Below, one piece after another: positions 46,001 to 56,941 of a stretch of 64,000 nt of DNA. The notes below the pieces were generated by a model, which was given only the letters and a program-made list of their open reading frames with translations, searched no databases and was not told where the DNA came from. This DNA is from Marisa cornuarietis (lineage: Eukaryota > Mollusca > Gastropoda > Architaenioglossa > Ampullariidae). Location: assembly GCA_004794655.1 (NCBI GenBank), contig SMMW01000178.1, positions 372,001 through 436,000 on the forward strand, read 5' to 3'. A program made the translations under genes and the position numbers. Within the stretch, counting starts at the first letter, position 1. Every line of letters starts with the position of its first letter.

Positions 46001-49000
46001 GAGTGTAAGGAAGTCCAATATTTTTACAACTGTCTTTTGAACTAATATGCTCTAACAAAGTGATTAAGTCTTTTTTTCTCAAGTTCTGCAATTGATTGAT
46101 TGTTGAATTTATGAGTCATTGCTTTTCACTGGAAATGTAGCCTCAGTTTTGGAACTTCTTGTGCAACACACTCCTCGAATACCATCTAAGGCACGTGAAA
46201 GTCCGACGCTGCCAGCCATTCAAGTACTGCTTCAGTGGCTTTGTCACTCCCCAGATATTATCACTAGTCCGAGCTTCTGCAACTCTTGGTGAGTTACTTA
46301 ATTAGCAGGGGAAAAGATAATGATCATTGTATCAAAATGACTGCTTATGGTAGCCCCCACCTCCAGGTTTCTTTAAAGGCTAGCTGCCCTTGGTCTTGGC
46401 TTGTCTGTTGTGCCTTTGGTGGAAATCTCTAATCTCAGGACTAGGGCTTTAACTCATTGTCAGGTAGTCGTGGAACACATGGCATATTTAGTAGCAGTGT
46501 TTGGAGAGGGGGAGGCGCAGGGATGGGAGACATAGACATGGAGGAGATCGATCCACGTCAAGTCAGGCAGCTGGGATGACATGGACCCAACTGATGAGGG
46601 AGGCCCATAACTGGGTCTGCTGTCATGGTGTAGTTGCTGCCCTATGCTCCAGTGGGGGCAAAGGACTAAGAAGAAGTTGTGCCCCTAATGGATGTTTGTA
46701 TGTTTGGGGACTTTGGTGTTTCAATGATCCTAAGAGCTGTATTGATCAGAGCATCTCTTCCTGGCAGGTCTCCCATCTTAGTCAGGGTGAGGGGTACACA
46801 CCAGACAATGTACATTCCACTGGTCTTCCAGGTCACAGGGAGTAAGGCAATGGACTTGCATTTCATTCCTATAAAAAGAAACTGTTACATAGCCTGAGAC
46901 TAGTGACAACCCAACTAACAGTGACAATGGAGATGCAGAGCAGGCAACTGGAGTTATGATGACTGGGAATCAAAGCTGCAAGGACACTACCAAACTGACA
47001 GCTGACATACCATCACTAGCTATAGGTTGCTGACGTGAGAACACTTAAAATAAAGAAGGGCACAGCCCCTGTAAGAATTGTATTTATACCCACTTGATTT
47101 TCTTTAAATTATAGAAACATTTTGGACAGGGAAAGAGAAATTTTCCAAATATACAGATTTTCATTTTCAAGCCAACAGACAGCTTTAATCTTGCAATTGG
47201 TGTCAAAAAGGGATGCAATACTGAAAGACTTAGATGTAGACCATATCAGTATGCTGTCTAGTCAACACAGGAATATATAGGAAAAAATCACCAAAGCAAA
47301 TAAAGCTGCATCAAAAAAACAACTTAAAGTAAACATAGGCAAAACAAAGGATTAAGCAGCAGTGCTGTGCCTAGTTCTGGAACACCACCAATCGATCTGG
47401 AACTGCTTATTGAGCAAAGAATAGCTTATTTTGCAACTAGCCTCCTATCCACTACTTGCAGACATTTGGGTCACTCTACTTCCAGACTGGGATTGGCCTG
47501 GTCCCGGGAAAGATGATGAATTCGTTGTGTCACTTAAACATTCAATATTCTGTTCTCATCATTTTAGCAAGTGATAAGTTCCGCTCATAGTACTGAATTT
47601 GTAAACGTTTTTATTTGTTGTCACAGTCTGTGGGGATACCTGTCAAAAATGTTTAACACCATCCAGCTAATGGAAGACGACAAACCTAGGCCCAACATGG
47701 CAAAATGTAAGTTTGAATCCTTTGGATTATTCGGAAATGGTAGCTTACTGGTAATGCTAAGCAAGTGCTGTTGCCATTGCTGCAACAGGCATGTAGTAAG
47801 TTGAGGTAACCTGATGATCTATGGGATCTATAAGCTTTCTTGCCTTTGAGAGTGGCCAGGACCTGCTGTTCTTCAATGGTGATTGGCACTTCAGTGATGT
47901 TGAGCAGATTGAAATAAATCTTTTTTATCATCTCTACAGATGAGGAGGTTCCTTTGCCAGAAGATACAGAGCTGCGGTGTTTTCAGCCTATTGAGAAGGC
48001 TCATAGGTAAGAACATTTCAAATGCATCTAAACATTAGATAGTAGATACAGGAAAATATAAAAATATCTTTAGCAAAAAAATTTGAGTGAAACAAAATTT
48101 TCAAATCACCTCTCCTTACTAAAGATAAAAGATGGATAAATGTTTAATGAGATTTTTCACTAAAAAATGCTTTTTTTTTGAGTAGCAAATACAGTTTTAG
48201 CCGCATTCCCGTTGATGGTTTCCCACGTGGTGTTGAGGAGCTGGTGCGCTGCCAGAGGCTTGTGGCAGAGGGAGTGAGCATTGCTGAAGATTTTCCTGAG
48301 TAAGCATATATAACACTGTAGCCTAGAGACAGTAAATGCTTATGAAGGTTTTTGTGTCCATTTATTCTTTCATCTTTATCTTTTTAGATAAAACCCAGAT
48401 GTTGACCCTTTTTATTAGTCTAATTAATGCATTCATTTCAGACTTAAGATGACTGTCACGCAGCAAGGTGATCCCCCCACGATACACTTCTCAGCTCCCT
48501 TGCCATTTAAAGGTAAGTAGGTGCATTACATTCTAGGTGCAGGTGCAGACACATGGAGTATACTTCAATAAATTGAGAAGTTACAGTTTTCTTGGAATTT
48601 CTAAAGTTTTCTGTAACCTACCTATGACAAAAGTGTTATGGAATATAAATGCATCACAAAATAAAACCTTATTAAGACCTTGTTTACAAAACCTACCCCC
48701 CCCCCTCCCAAAATTGTTTTTTTCGTTACAACTAAACATTTTTCACAGATGTATTTCGCTACATATATGCCATCTCTATTACGACTACCTCCACCTTAGA
48801 TGAAACCATATAACCAAACTTCAGTCAGTACAGGCCAGGGCACTAAAAGTAGCACTGGAAGTACCTCCGTACACACCAAACTTAGCAGTACTGGTGGAAA
48901 CAGGATAGAAACCTATAGAACTAATCATCAAAGAAAGGACAGCTAATTACTACTACAAGACGAAGTGTCTCCCACGTGACCACCCAGTCCGACAGATTCA

Positions 49001-52000
49001 TGTACAACCCCACAGACACAGAACAGGGCACCGCACCCCACAACCCATATTACAACAACACATCCAACGTATAGAAAACACAAAGGGTGCAGAAATAAAC
49101 ATAACGGCCCCTTACCCCTGGACACTTCCACACCCACAGATAGACCTTGACCTCACAAAATATAACAAAGAGCAACACCAAAACGAAATCATGGCAGAAA
49201 CAAAGCTCAAACTAAAGACTAAATACAAAGATCATGTGCAGATCTATACTGATGGATCTTATGACCCAGAGACAAGCATAACCAGATTAGGAGTATACCA
49301 ACCCGGTAACATTACCATCTCCAGCAGGTTCCCAAAGCACACTTCAATTTTTACAGCTGAGGTGGCTGCCATACTGACAGCTCTTCAAACACTCCATCTC
49401 AGAATGAAGGACACAATGCAACAACATCTATTAATTTCAGATTCACTGTCAGCACTTCAGGCTTTAAAAAACAAATCCTCAAACAAAATAGACATAGTAT
49501 ACAAGATACTGTCTATCATAAATAAAATCAACCAGGAACATATAGGAATAAAAGGAAATGAAGAGGCAGAAAAACTAGCTAAACTGGCAGTAAAACAAGA
49601 AATAAACCCTAAAGTCACCACCCTAAACATCTCTATTTCACCAGCAGAGAGAAAAATAGCTATAAAACCAGCAATAAAAGTAAAAACAAGAAATAAAAAC
49701 AATAAAATAACATAAAATGAAATAATAAAAACAGCAATAAAAACAAGAGAAATACAAAAATGAAGGTAAAGGTACTAGGAGACTGATAGATGACCAGCCT
49801 AGCTACACCTTGATGTACCTGAAGTCAAATAGGTCTGACCAAACTAAAATAGCCAGAATGAGGCTTAATTGAGAATACCTAACAAGTGCCTGTGCCTGTA
49901 GGGACTTAGACTTAGCACCCGCATGTACTGTTGGAATGCAATGAAAACAAACCAGAGAGAGAAGAACTAAAACATTTCCTAGATAAATATAGACTGGGGG
50001 TAAACCTTAGTAACTGCCTCAACTCACCTAAAGAACTATGGAATAATATACTATCACTAGTAGTAGCAATAGTAACCAGCCACCCAAACTCTAGATTAAT
50101 ATAACATAGGCATAGGGGTAAACAGGATAACAGCCATCTACATGGTAAAAACCTAGAAAGCTCAAAAAAACAAAAAAAAGTAGAGCATCACATGGAACCC
50201 AGTAAACCACCATAACACACCATCACGGCGGATGTGGTAGGACCCATAAGCACTGATAGCACCACAAAAACAGTAACCCTCCCCCTACACCTCCCCAATC
50301 CCCTAACACCCTTACCCACCTCCCCAACACCCACATTCTCCAAAGACCCCATCCCCCACAGTGCAAAATCACCGAGAGGTGGAAGCACTTTCCCTTTCAA
50401 AATCAACAACAACAACAATGACTGCTTCCCCAGCCCAACTTACGACCAACAGTTTGTGCTCTGTTATGAATTTCTGTAAAAGTTACATGTTAAAAAAAAA
50501 GACATTTACAAAAGAATGTTTCTGGTCTATCGTTTACCCTATATTACGATTTTCTGCAGAAATCACATAAACTTAATCACATTTTGAAAGAGACTGCTTG
50601 TTCATTGAGTCACTGGTCATTGCGACCCAAAACATATCCCTCCAGTCATATTTGCCACCTGATTCAAATTGACCTTTTAATAACCATATAATCTTAACAC
50701 CAACAGTCGACTCAGTCCAAGCCTTTAAAAAAAAAGAATGACAGTAGTAGCTATTAATGACAAATTTTACCAACAGATTCATATGTTGTTTGAACAAGTT
50801 CAGCCACTCTCTTACTAAACAAAAATGACAGCTTGGCAATACACTTTTAGAGAACAAATCACGCAATATTGGTGCATAACTCCAAAAAAAAGCCTTTGTC
50901 ATCATTATTCTTTTATTTAGAGGTGTATATTCAATGCATATGCAGACATTCTGTTAAAATTTCACAATTACACATAGATGACATTTTCTTTAAGTCAGTT
51001 TTTTAAAACAAACCTTTGTGGTCAGTATTCTTTAGTCTGGAGGTTCTTATTTTAAGTAAATGCAGTTGTTTGGTTAATATGAAACAGTTTGAGCATTTAT
51101 TTAGGCTGGGCCTGGGTCGATTTGACTTTCGGTGTTGGAACGATGTGGTCTTACATGGGACAGTATGGTCATTGTGCTTCATTAATTTTTTCAGATCTCA
51201 CATATTTATAAAAGTAAAATTATTGTGGCTGACTAACTATGCTTTATTGTGGCTTTTTGCAAAAATCACGTTCAAAAATATAAATAAGCATTTAAGAGAC
51301 CGTCTTTGTCAACCATGGTACAGCTGTATTGATCGATTGCTCCCCTGGAGAGTTAGTTCCCCTATAAATCTTCAGTCATGCATAACAATGGTAGAATAAG
51401 TAAGTAACATGACCGAGTGAAAACAATAAAAAACATAATATTTTTTGTGCTTTATTTCAGCATTTAAATAAATGAACTTGAATTTATAGGTGTTTGAAGT
51501 CATGGTTCCTGGAATGAAAGTAGATCTTCTAACTCTGACCTCTTTCAGTTATGGCCTGATTCTGGTGGATTTGAGCATGTCTCAATAGGGAGGCTTTACT
51601 GTATTTAAGTATAATTGTGTGTTGTAGTTAAGCTTGACAACATTGTGCAGATGTGTATTTCTTGCTACAGGTAATGAGAACAGTCCATCATCCCAAGAAA
51701 GACGTGCAAAACAAAATGTTGCAATGCAGGTAATTTTTTATCTCATGGTGCTTTGAATTTGATGAATGGTGCTCTGATAGCACAGTGCTTAAGTGATTGT
51801 CACCAGTACAGCGAAAATTGGGTGTCTTGGGTTCAGATTTTGTCTCGGACACGCTTTTCTATCCTTGCATGTGGCACACCCCACCTTCACCTGACACTGG
51901 CAAGTTATTGTGCAGCTGTAGAGGGTTTTAGGAACAAACTTTCCCCAGTTGACATGTATTAAGTCAAAAATAAAAAAACTCCAATAGAAGCATTACCTGC

Positions 52001-55000
52001 TGGAACAACAACAATCAAAAGACAAAAAAAAAAAAAATGAGACACAAACAAAGAAAGTTTAGATACATAATAAGTATGAAATTGGGTAATCAGAAATTTA
52101 TGCATTGCAGCCTTTTTTAAAGTGTAATTTTTGGGGCACAGTGCATAGGTCCATTCACATTTTAAAAAATTTTAACTTTTTTCTTTTTCTTTTTGTGAGG
52201 GAGAAAGACTGTATACTGCTTTTGATTTATTGTTTCAGACAATCATGAAACATGGCCAAGCAGAATCGATGGAAGTAGGTTTTCTAGAGTTTTATTCCCT
52301 AGACCAGAACAATCCTTATCCTTTAAGTAGCCAAATGTTTTTTCTTTAAAAGAAGTTGAAGATATCAAGTTATAATGTTAAAAATGTGCTGTGAGATGAA
52401 GCTATGTAAGTTTACATTGTTGGGTGCAATGATATAATTAACAAATGTTACTATGAAATGTGTTAAGAGTGGTACACCTGCCTGTACTGAAGGGTTGTTT
52501 TTGTGCATAGGTGAGAAATGAGAAGGAAGCAATGTGTGTGAGTCAGACATCTCCCAAGTACCTGCTGGGCACCATCACTAGTGAACCCCAGTTCATGAAA
52601 CACACAGCCAGCAGTGGAAGCTTAAGCAGTGTGGGGAGCAGCATCAACTTGCAGTCCCCTCCCAGTGCTGCCCAGCCATCCTCTTCTCACCCAGCACAGT
52701 CGTCTCAAATGAGGGGGTCATCACCCTTTCATGGTCAGTCCCCAAGAGTTGCATCTCCAGTGCAGGGTATGGGGGTGTCTTCACTACCACCGTCTCCACC
52801 ACAGCAGCAGGTGCAGATGTCTGCAGCACAAGCGGCGCAGCAAAAGCCGCTACATCAGTCCAAGCCACACCAGCAGGTGGTGCTGCCACCTTCACAACAA
52901 CAGGTACTGCAATCCCAGCAGCAACAACAACCGGCTCCGTTTGGGACCCAGGGTACTTTTAACATCTGTATTGCACAGCCTGTGAATGTCAGGCCATCAC
53001 ACTCCGTCTCCCAGATGAATGTTCCAGCTCCTGGATCAAACGCTGCTCATCCATTCCAAGGGCATATACAGAACAATATGAGCTTTCCAAGTCATTCTGG
53101 TCCATTTCAAGGCCACATTCTGGTCCCAAACCAAACTGCAGTGCAAGGTCAGGGTCATCCCAGTCAAGGCCAATTGCAAGGGCATCCTGGTCAGAATCAA
53201 AGTCAAAACCATGCAGGTCAAGGGCAGCTAGGAGGGCATTCTGGTCCAAGTCATGGTCAGATGCAGGGTCATAGCTATCTTGGAAAGGTTCAAGGTGTTC
53301 CAGTTGCACAAGGGCACCTGACAGAGACCCAGGGGGGCGCCAAGGCAGGATTACCACCTGCACACCTGAGTCAGTTTCAGCCATTTCCGATGCCATTTTC
53401 TGGCACTAGTAATGAGCATTTCCGAACAGCCCCTGCACCCCTGGGGAGCCCAGGAGTGGCTGGGTCACAGAGCGACTTGTCCAGGATGGGTCAGTTTCAG
53501 CCAGGTCATGGGATGACTGGGGTAACTGGCACAAGCAGCACTGGGATGAGCCAGAGTGCTGCAGGGGCTCAGAATATCCACCAGAACGCTGCACAGCTCC
53601 CTCTTAACCCAGAAATGCTGTCCGCGCTGCGGCTTGCCAGTCAGATCTCGCAGCATCAGCAGCAGGCTCTGGCTCACACACAGCAGATGAAGATGGGTGG
53701 TCCTCTGTCTCACCAGCAACAGCAACAACAACAGCAGCAGCAGCCACCGCCACTTCCCAGCATGAATCGTACACCTATTCAGCGAGCACCAATAATGGGG
53801 CAGAACCCTATGGCTGGTCCAGGTCCAGGCTCAGGCCCAGCGTTAGGTCATTTCCCCGGTAACCTGCAGCAGCGACCATTTCCTTCTGGTGCAGGACTTT
53901 CATTTCCGCAGGCAATGAGGGACCCCCTCCAGAACTCCTCACTTCGCCATCCTAACCCTCACCTGCAGGCCTCCCTGGCACTGGGAACCCAGCGAGGGCA
54001 TGACATGGTGAGCAGCCAGATGCCCCGAATGCCTCCCCCCATCCCCATGCCAGGACAGCATGCCCTAGTTGGGGGTGGGGGCTTCTCCTCCCTCTCGCAG
54101 CCACTTTTCAAGGAGGAGGGGACCATACAGCGAGTTGATGGTGGCCGAGCATTTCAGACACTGTCTCCCCTAACAATTCAGGTGAGTCATATATAGCATG
54201 AAGTGTTATTGTATTTTGTTGCGGAAATTTGCCAGCTAATTTTTGCCAGCTTCCTCCATTTTAAGCAGTGTAAAGTGTTTGACACGTGATTCTAAAATAG
54301 TCTCAGGCTTTGGCTGCCTATGGGCAAGATCAGCTCAAACTTCATTTTTAATATTTTCTTACAAATGTTTCAACTCATTTATGAATTATTGGTTTCTTGT
54401 AGAGTTAAATGCTTAATTATAGTTCGACTTTTTTTCCTACTTGATTCTCCTCATCTCTAGCCAAAACAAGTCTCAGCTTAACACATGACTGAAGTTTGGT
54501 TTACCGTTGTTTTGTTAAAGTGATTGAAAAAGTAAGCTATTTTGTTATGCATCAGTAAGATTGTGCAAGTGCAGACAGATATGTCTAGCGGGAGGAGTAA
54601 GTTGTCCTGTACTGACAAAGCAGCTATTCCATTGCAGCCACCCAAAGCCTGTCCTTCAGACACTCGAATTAGCACTAGTTTTCAAGGACATGCTGAGGTG
54701 AGCAGTTTAGAGAGTATGATCTATAGGACCTTTTAAGAGAAACATTTGCTTATTATAGATTAAACTGTGATGCTTACAAATGTTATGCTATGTTGTGCTA
54801 AATTCTAATATAATAATGACTTATAGAACACCATTCCCACATGGCTCACAGCGCTTCACAAAAGAAAAGGATGACACTAAGATAATAAAAGCGACATAAG
54901 AGATTTTTGCATTATCTAAAAAACCAAACATATACTATCTGTCAAAAAACATAATGGAACAAGTGCATCTTCAGCTGATGATGCATGTCTCAGTTGAAAG

Positions 55001-56941
55001 GGGAGGGAATTCAAGATAGCTGGAGCAACGAAGGGAAACATATGCCCATCAAAATATGCTGCATAACATCACAATCTAGAACACCACAGCATAATATTTC
55101 TAAGCATCATAGCTTATAATGTGCTAGATCTTAAATGTGCAGTTTAGCCAAAGATATCATATTTGTCATGCTCTACTTTGTTTAGCTGACTATTTGTCAT
55201 AGGAATCCCAACATTAGTCATCTACTTTGTTTAGCCAGTTATTTGGCTTAAGCACTCTTATCTTTGTTATCTCTTCTGCTTTGTTAGCTGTTTGCCATAA
55301 CATTAACCATCTTTTCTGTTTTGAAACACACGCTTCAGTGTTCACTTTTGAATGATCAAGCTATTCTGCTCTGCAGGGAACACCCAAACCTGATAAAGCT
55401 GAGACTTATGCTCCTGACAAGAGGTGAGCCTGGTATAACTTTTGTTATTAATGTCATATCTGAGTCTGCTCAAGTCTAGTGACTCATGCTAGTGGTCTAA
55501 GAAGCTGATTATGATTATTATTTGTCAATTTATTTCATGCTGCAGCAATCTGGGATGCATATCATTCCCATCTGCTGTCTCACTGGCACTCCTCCTCATT
55601 TTTTTGGTATGGTTTTTATAGCAGGTTTGGCAAGGCCACTTGATTTTGTGACATTCTGATGGTGTATTAAATAGAAACAAATAACTGGATGTTCATGTAG
55701 TTTGTTACAATAAGCAATCTCATTATTAGTGCCATAAACAAAACATGAATTGTGAATTTAATAAGCCTAATACAAAACTTTTAAGTAATTTCAGTCTGAA
55801 AATAAATTGGCAAAGATGTTTGTTTATTGTCCTAGGGAACATGAACCTGTAATCTGCCGTGTGGAAATGCCAGTAGCACAGCCAAGTGGAGAGTACTCTT
55901 TGTTTGCCAGTTCTTCCCCATGGTCTATGTCACTAAGCTCTGGCGGGGACTCAAAGAGTATGTTTTTTATTTTTTATTTTGATAATAGACATTTGCTTGC
56001 TAAATACATTTTGTGATGTCACCTTCTATTATCAGCAAGTCTAGTGCTTAGAGAAAGCTTGTAAATTTTTAAGAAGCAAGATTTTGTTTCACCCGTATAT
56101 TTGCATTTTTCTGATTTGATCAATCTTGGAGTGGCTGAAATTTAAGAGAGTTTACAGTACAGTTTGAAAAACAAACCTTGTTCATTCATCCTTACTTTTC
56201 TTAGTAATAATTTAAATTGGCTTGGGAGTTCTGTTTTGATTTGTAATACTTCTCTTCATAAGTTACTTTGTCTCTGTAGGTTTGTCGGGATCATCACAGT
56301 TTTCATCACAAGACAGCAGCTTGCGCAACTCACCAGTTGTCAGCTTCGACTCACCAACAGGACAACAGTATGATGCCTTACGATATCGAGGACATGTGCC
56401 AGAAGCATGGATCTTGCAGGGCTCAGGATACGAAGAACCTAAAAGCAGGGTGCACCCACCCTCAAGTGTGAGTTCCATTTGGGGCATTCTTCAGTTTTAT
56501 TATTAGACATATGTTAGCGGACATTTGCTATCTTTATACTGGAATCCACATTTTTCATATTACTCTTTGCTTGCTATGATTGTGGTTGCACTGACTGGGC
56601 ATTCTTGTTGCTAACTGTTTAGGATGGCCACTGCCAGTGAGTTATCACCTGCCCTTCAGTGTGAAATGTACAAGCTGTAAGCCTCTTTCCTTGTCTATGC
56701 CTTTTTTTGCTGACATAACTTTTACTGTGCAGTGGTTTGATTTTAACAGAAAATGCTATTTTGAAGGGGTTCCTTCCTCTATACTTCCTATGACCATGAC
56801 TGTGACCAGTTCAACAAAATACTTTGAGATCTGTCTTTTTTTTAAAAACTGCAGTCACTCTGGTCTGAAGCTTCATCTATGAGCCCTCTGGAACGACTGC
56901 TGGAACAGCAAAGACTTCAGCGCCAGACAGACCCACACTGA
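40074..56941 (+). CDS. SMG7: SMG7, nonsense-mediated mRNA decay factor, complete gene of 23 coding exons
   Basis: SMG7 binds phosphorylated UPF1 through a 14-3-3-like TPR domain and recruits mRNA decay enzymes. Coding exons: 40074-40099, 41758-41907, 42309-42369, 42656-42727, 42972-43050, 43303-43395, 44054-44125, 44320-44473, 45124-45206, 45534-45866, 46141-46288, 47627-47706, 47940-48006, 48186-48299, 48442-48512, 51671-51729, 52239-52274, 52511-54181, 54575-54697, 55377-55423, 55836-55957, 56280-56467, 56855-56941. They total 3,936 nt, 1,311 residues. The ATG at 40074, not the one at 40061, gives the family start MSSAAQVLRQAESLK in phase. MDLEYALDKKVEQDLWNHAF, CLVHLGDIARYR and GQPYNQLAILEVN mark the TPR domain (about residues 1-420). 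YSLFASSSPWS and LERLLEQQRLQRQ match the SMG7 C-terminus. The exon 19 acceptor has an in-frame alternative (CATTGCAG). Confidence 0.96.
40920..41050 (+). mobile_element. 3' end of a Nimbus/I-like LINE
   Basis: CCACAGTGCAAAATCACC followed by GATGGAAGCACTTTTCC matches the 3' end of the LINE at 48740-50430. Only about 130 bases of 3' sequence remain, as expected from 5' truncation. It lies in the first SMG7 intron, sense orientation. Confidence 0.65.
41620..41650. repeat. AAC/AAT trinucleotide repeat
   Basis: A short AAC/AAT-rich microsatellite in the first intron of SMG7. Confidence 0.7.
43720..43812. repeat. 32-bp tandem repeat, three copies
   Basis: TTATTTGTAGAATTTTAACC followed by TTTCATAAAT is repeated three times in the SMG7 intron between exons 6 and 7. 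Each unit contains a TTTGTAG, an acceptor-like motif. Confidence 0.85.
46500..46690 (+). mobile_element. C-terminal remnant of a LINE ORF2 (RTE-like)
   Basis: Plus-strand frames read DMEEIDPRQVRQLG and MTWTQLMREAHNW followed by ALCSSGGKGLRR, the usual end of RTE-type ORF2 proteins. It lies in the SMG7 intron between exons 11 and 12. Confidence 0.65.
46920..47420 (+). mobile_element. Degraded LINE with ORF2 start and reverse transcriptase palm remnants
   Basis: 46935-47030 matches 7195-7290 (GAGCAGGCAACTGGAG, then TCAAAGC and TAGGTTGCTG), the start of a LINE endonuclease. 47235-47345 reads KDLDVDHISMLSSQHRNI and KQLKVNIGKTKD. This corresponds to the palm segment that normally carries the catalytic ADD, here lost. 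It is heavily deleted and broken. Confidence 0.6.
48740..50430 (+). mobile_element. Nimbus/I-clade LINE remnant with RNase H domain and CAA tail
   Basis: Upstream frames keep the end of the reverse transcriptase (VQARALKVALEVPPYTPN, then IKERTANYYYKTK). An open frame at 49191-49715 encodes an RNase H-like domain: IYTDGSYD, FTAEVAAILTAL, LLISDSLSALQALKN and GIKGNEEAEKLAKLA. Asp, Glu and Asp of the active site are present. The fourth acidic position reads Glu in AEKLAK where Asp is usual, and the Trp-x-Pro-x-His segment before it is missing. The 3' end CCACAGTGCAAAATCACC...GGAAGCACTTTCC closes with a CAA tail. It is in the SMG7 intron between exons 15 and 16. Confidence 0.8.
50440..51660. other. 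SMG7 intron 15 remainder, nothing assigned
   Basis: A-T rich intronic sequence. Two stretches with open frames (50573-50905 minus, 51016-51399 plus) show no recognisable motif or splice signals. Confidence 0.5.
51760..51990 (+). mobile_element. tRNA-derived SINE
   Basis: A tRNA-like head has a B-box-like GGGTTCAGATTTTG at about 51829 and an A-box-like region near 51775-51795 (TGATAGCACAGTGCTTAAGTG). A body with TTGCATGTGGCACA and an A-rich end follow. The body matches the reverse complement of 61020-61140. It is in the SMG7 intron between exons 16 and 17, sense orientation. Confidence 0.7.
52511..54181 (+). CDS. SMG7: SMG7 exon 18, long low-complexity Gln/Gly/Pro/Ser region
   Basis: A single 557-codon exon (about residues 567-1123) is flanked by CATAG and a GTGAGT donor, phase 0 at both ends. 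It is made of Gln/Pro-rich segments (SQQQVLQSQQQQQPAPFG), GQ/GH repeats (QGHPSQGQLQGHPGQNQSQ) and ten uninterrupted Gln codons at 53714-53743. It corresponds to the disordered Pro/Gln-rich region before the C-terminus of vertebrate SMG7. Antisense open frames inside it are side effects of its composition. Confidence 0.93.
54815..55060. mobile_element. LINE 3'-region remnant
   Basis: AATAATGACTTATAGAACACC, CACAGCGCTTCACAAAAG and GGAGGGAATTCAAGATAGCT match the pattern of the 3' region at 38800-39120 (AGCGCTTTACA and the TTCCAAG block). No frame remains. It lies in the SMG7 intron between exons 19 and 20. Confidence 0.5.

Noticed and set aside
49191..49715. Host RNase H gene
   Set aside because: The domain is preceded by reverse transcriptase remnants and followed by a LINE 3' end. 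It has lost key residues, so it is a retrotransposon relic.
51016..51399. 127-codon plus-strand frame in SMG7 intron 15
   Set aside because: It has A-T rich composition, no motif, and no acceptor or donor giving a phase-compatible exon.
52989..53396. Antisense 135-codon open frame inside SMG7 exon 18
   Set aside because: It is the complement of a Gln/His/Gly-rich coding exon and has no motif or splice context.
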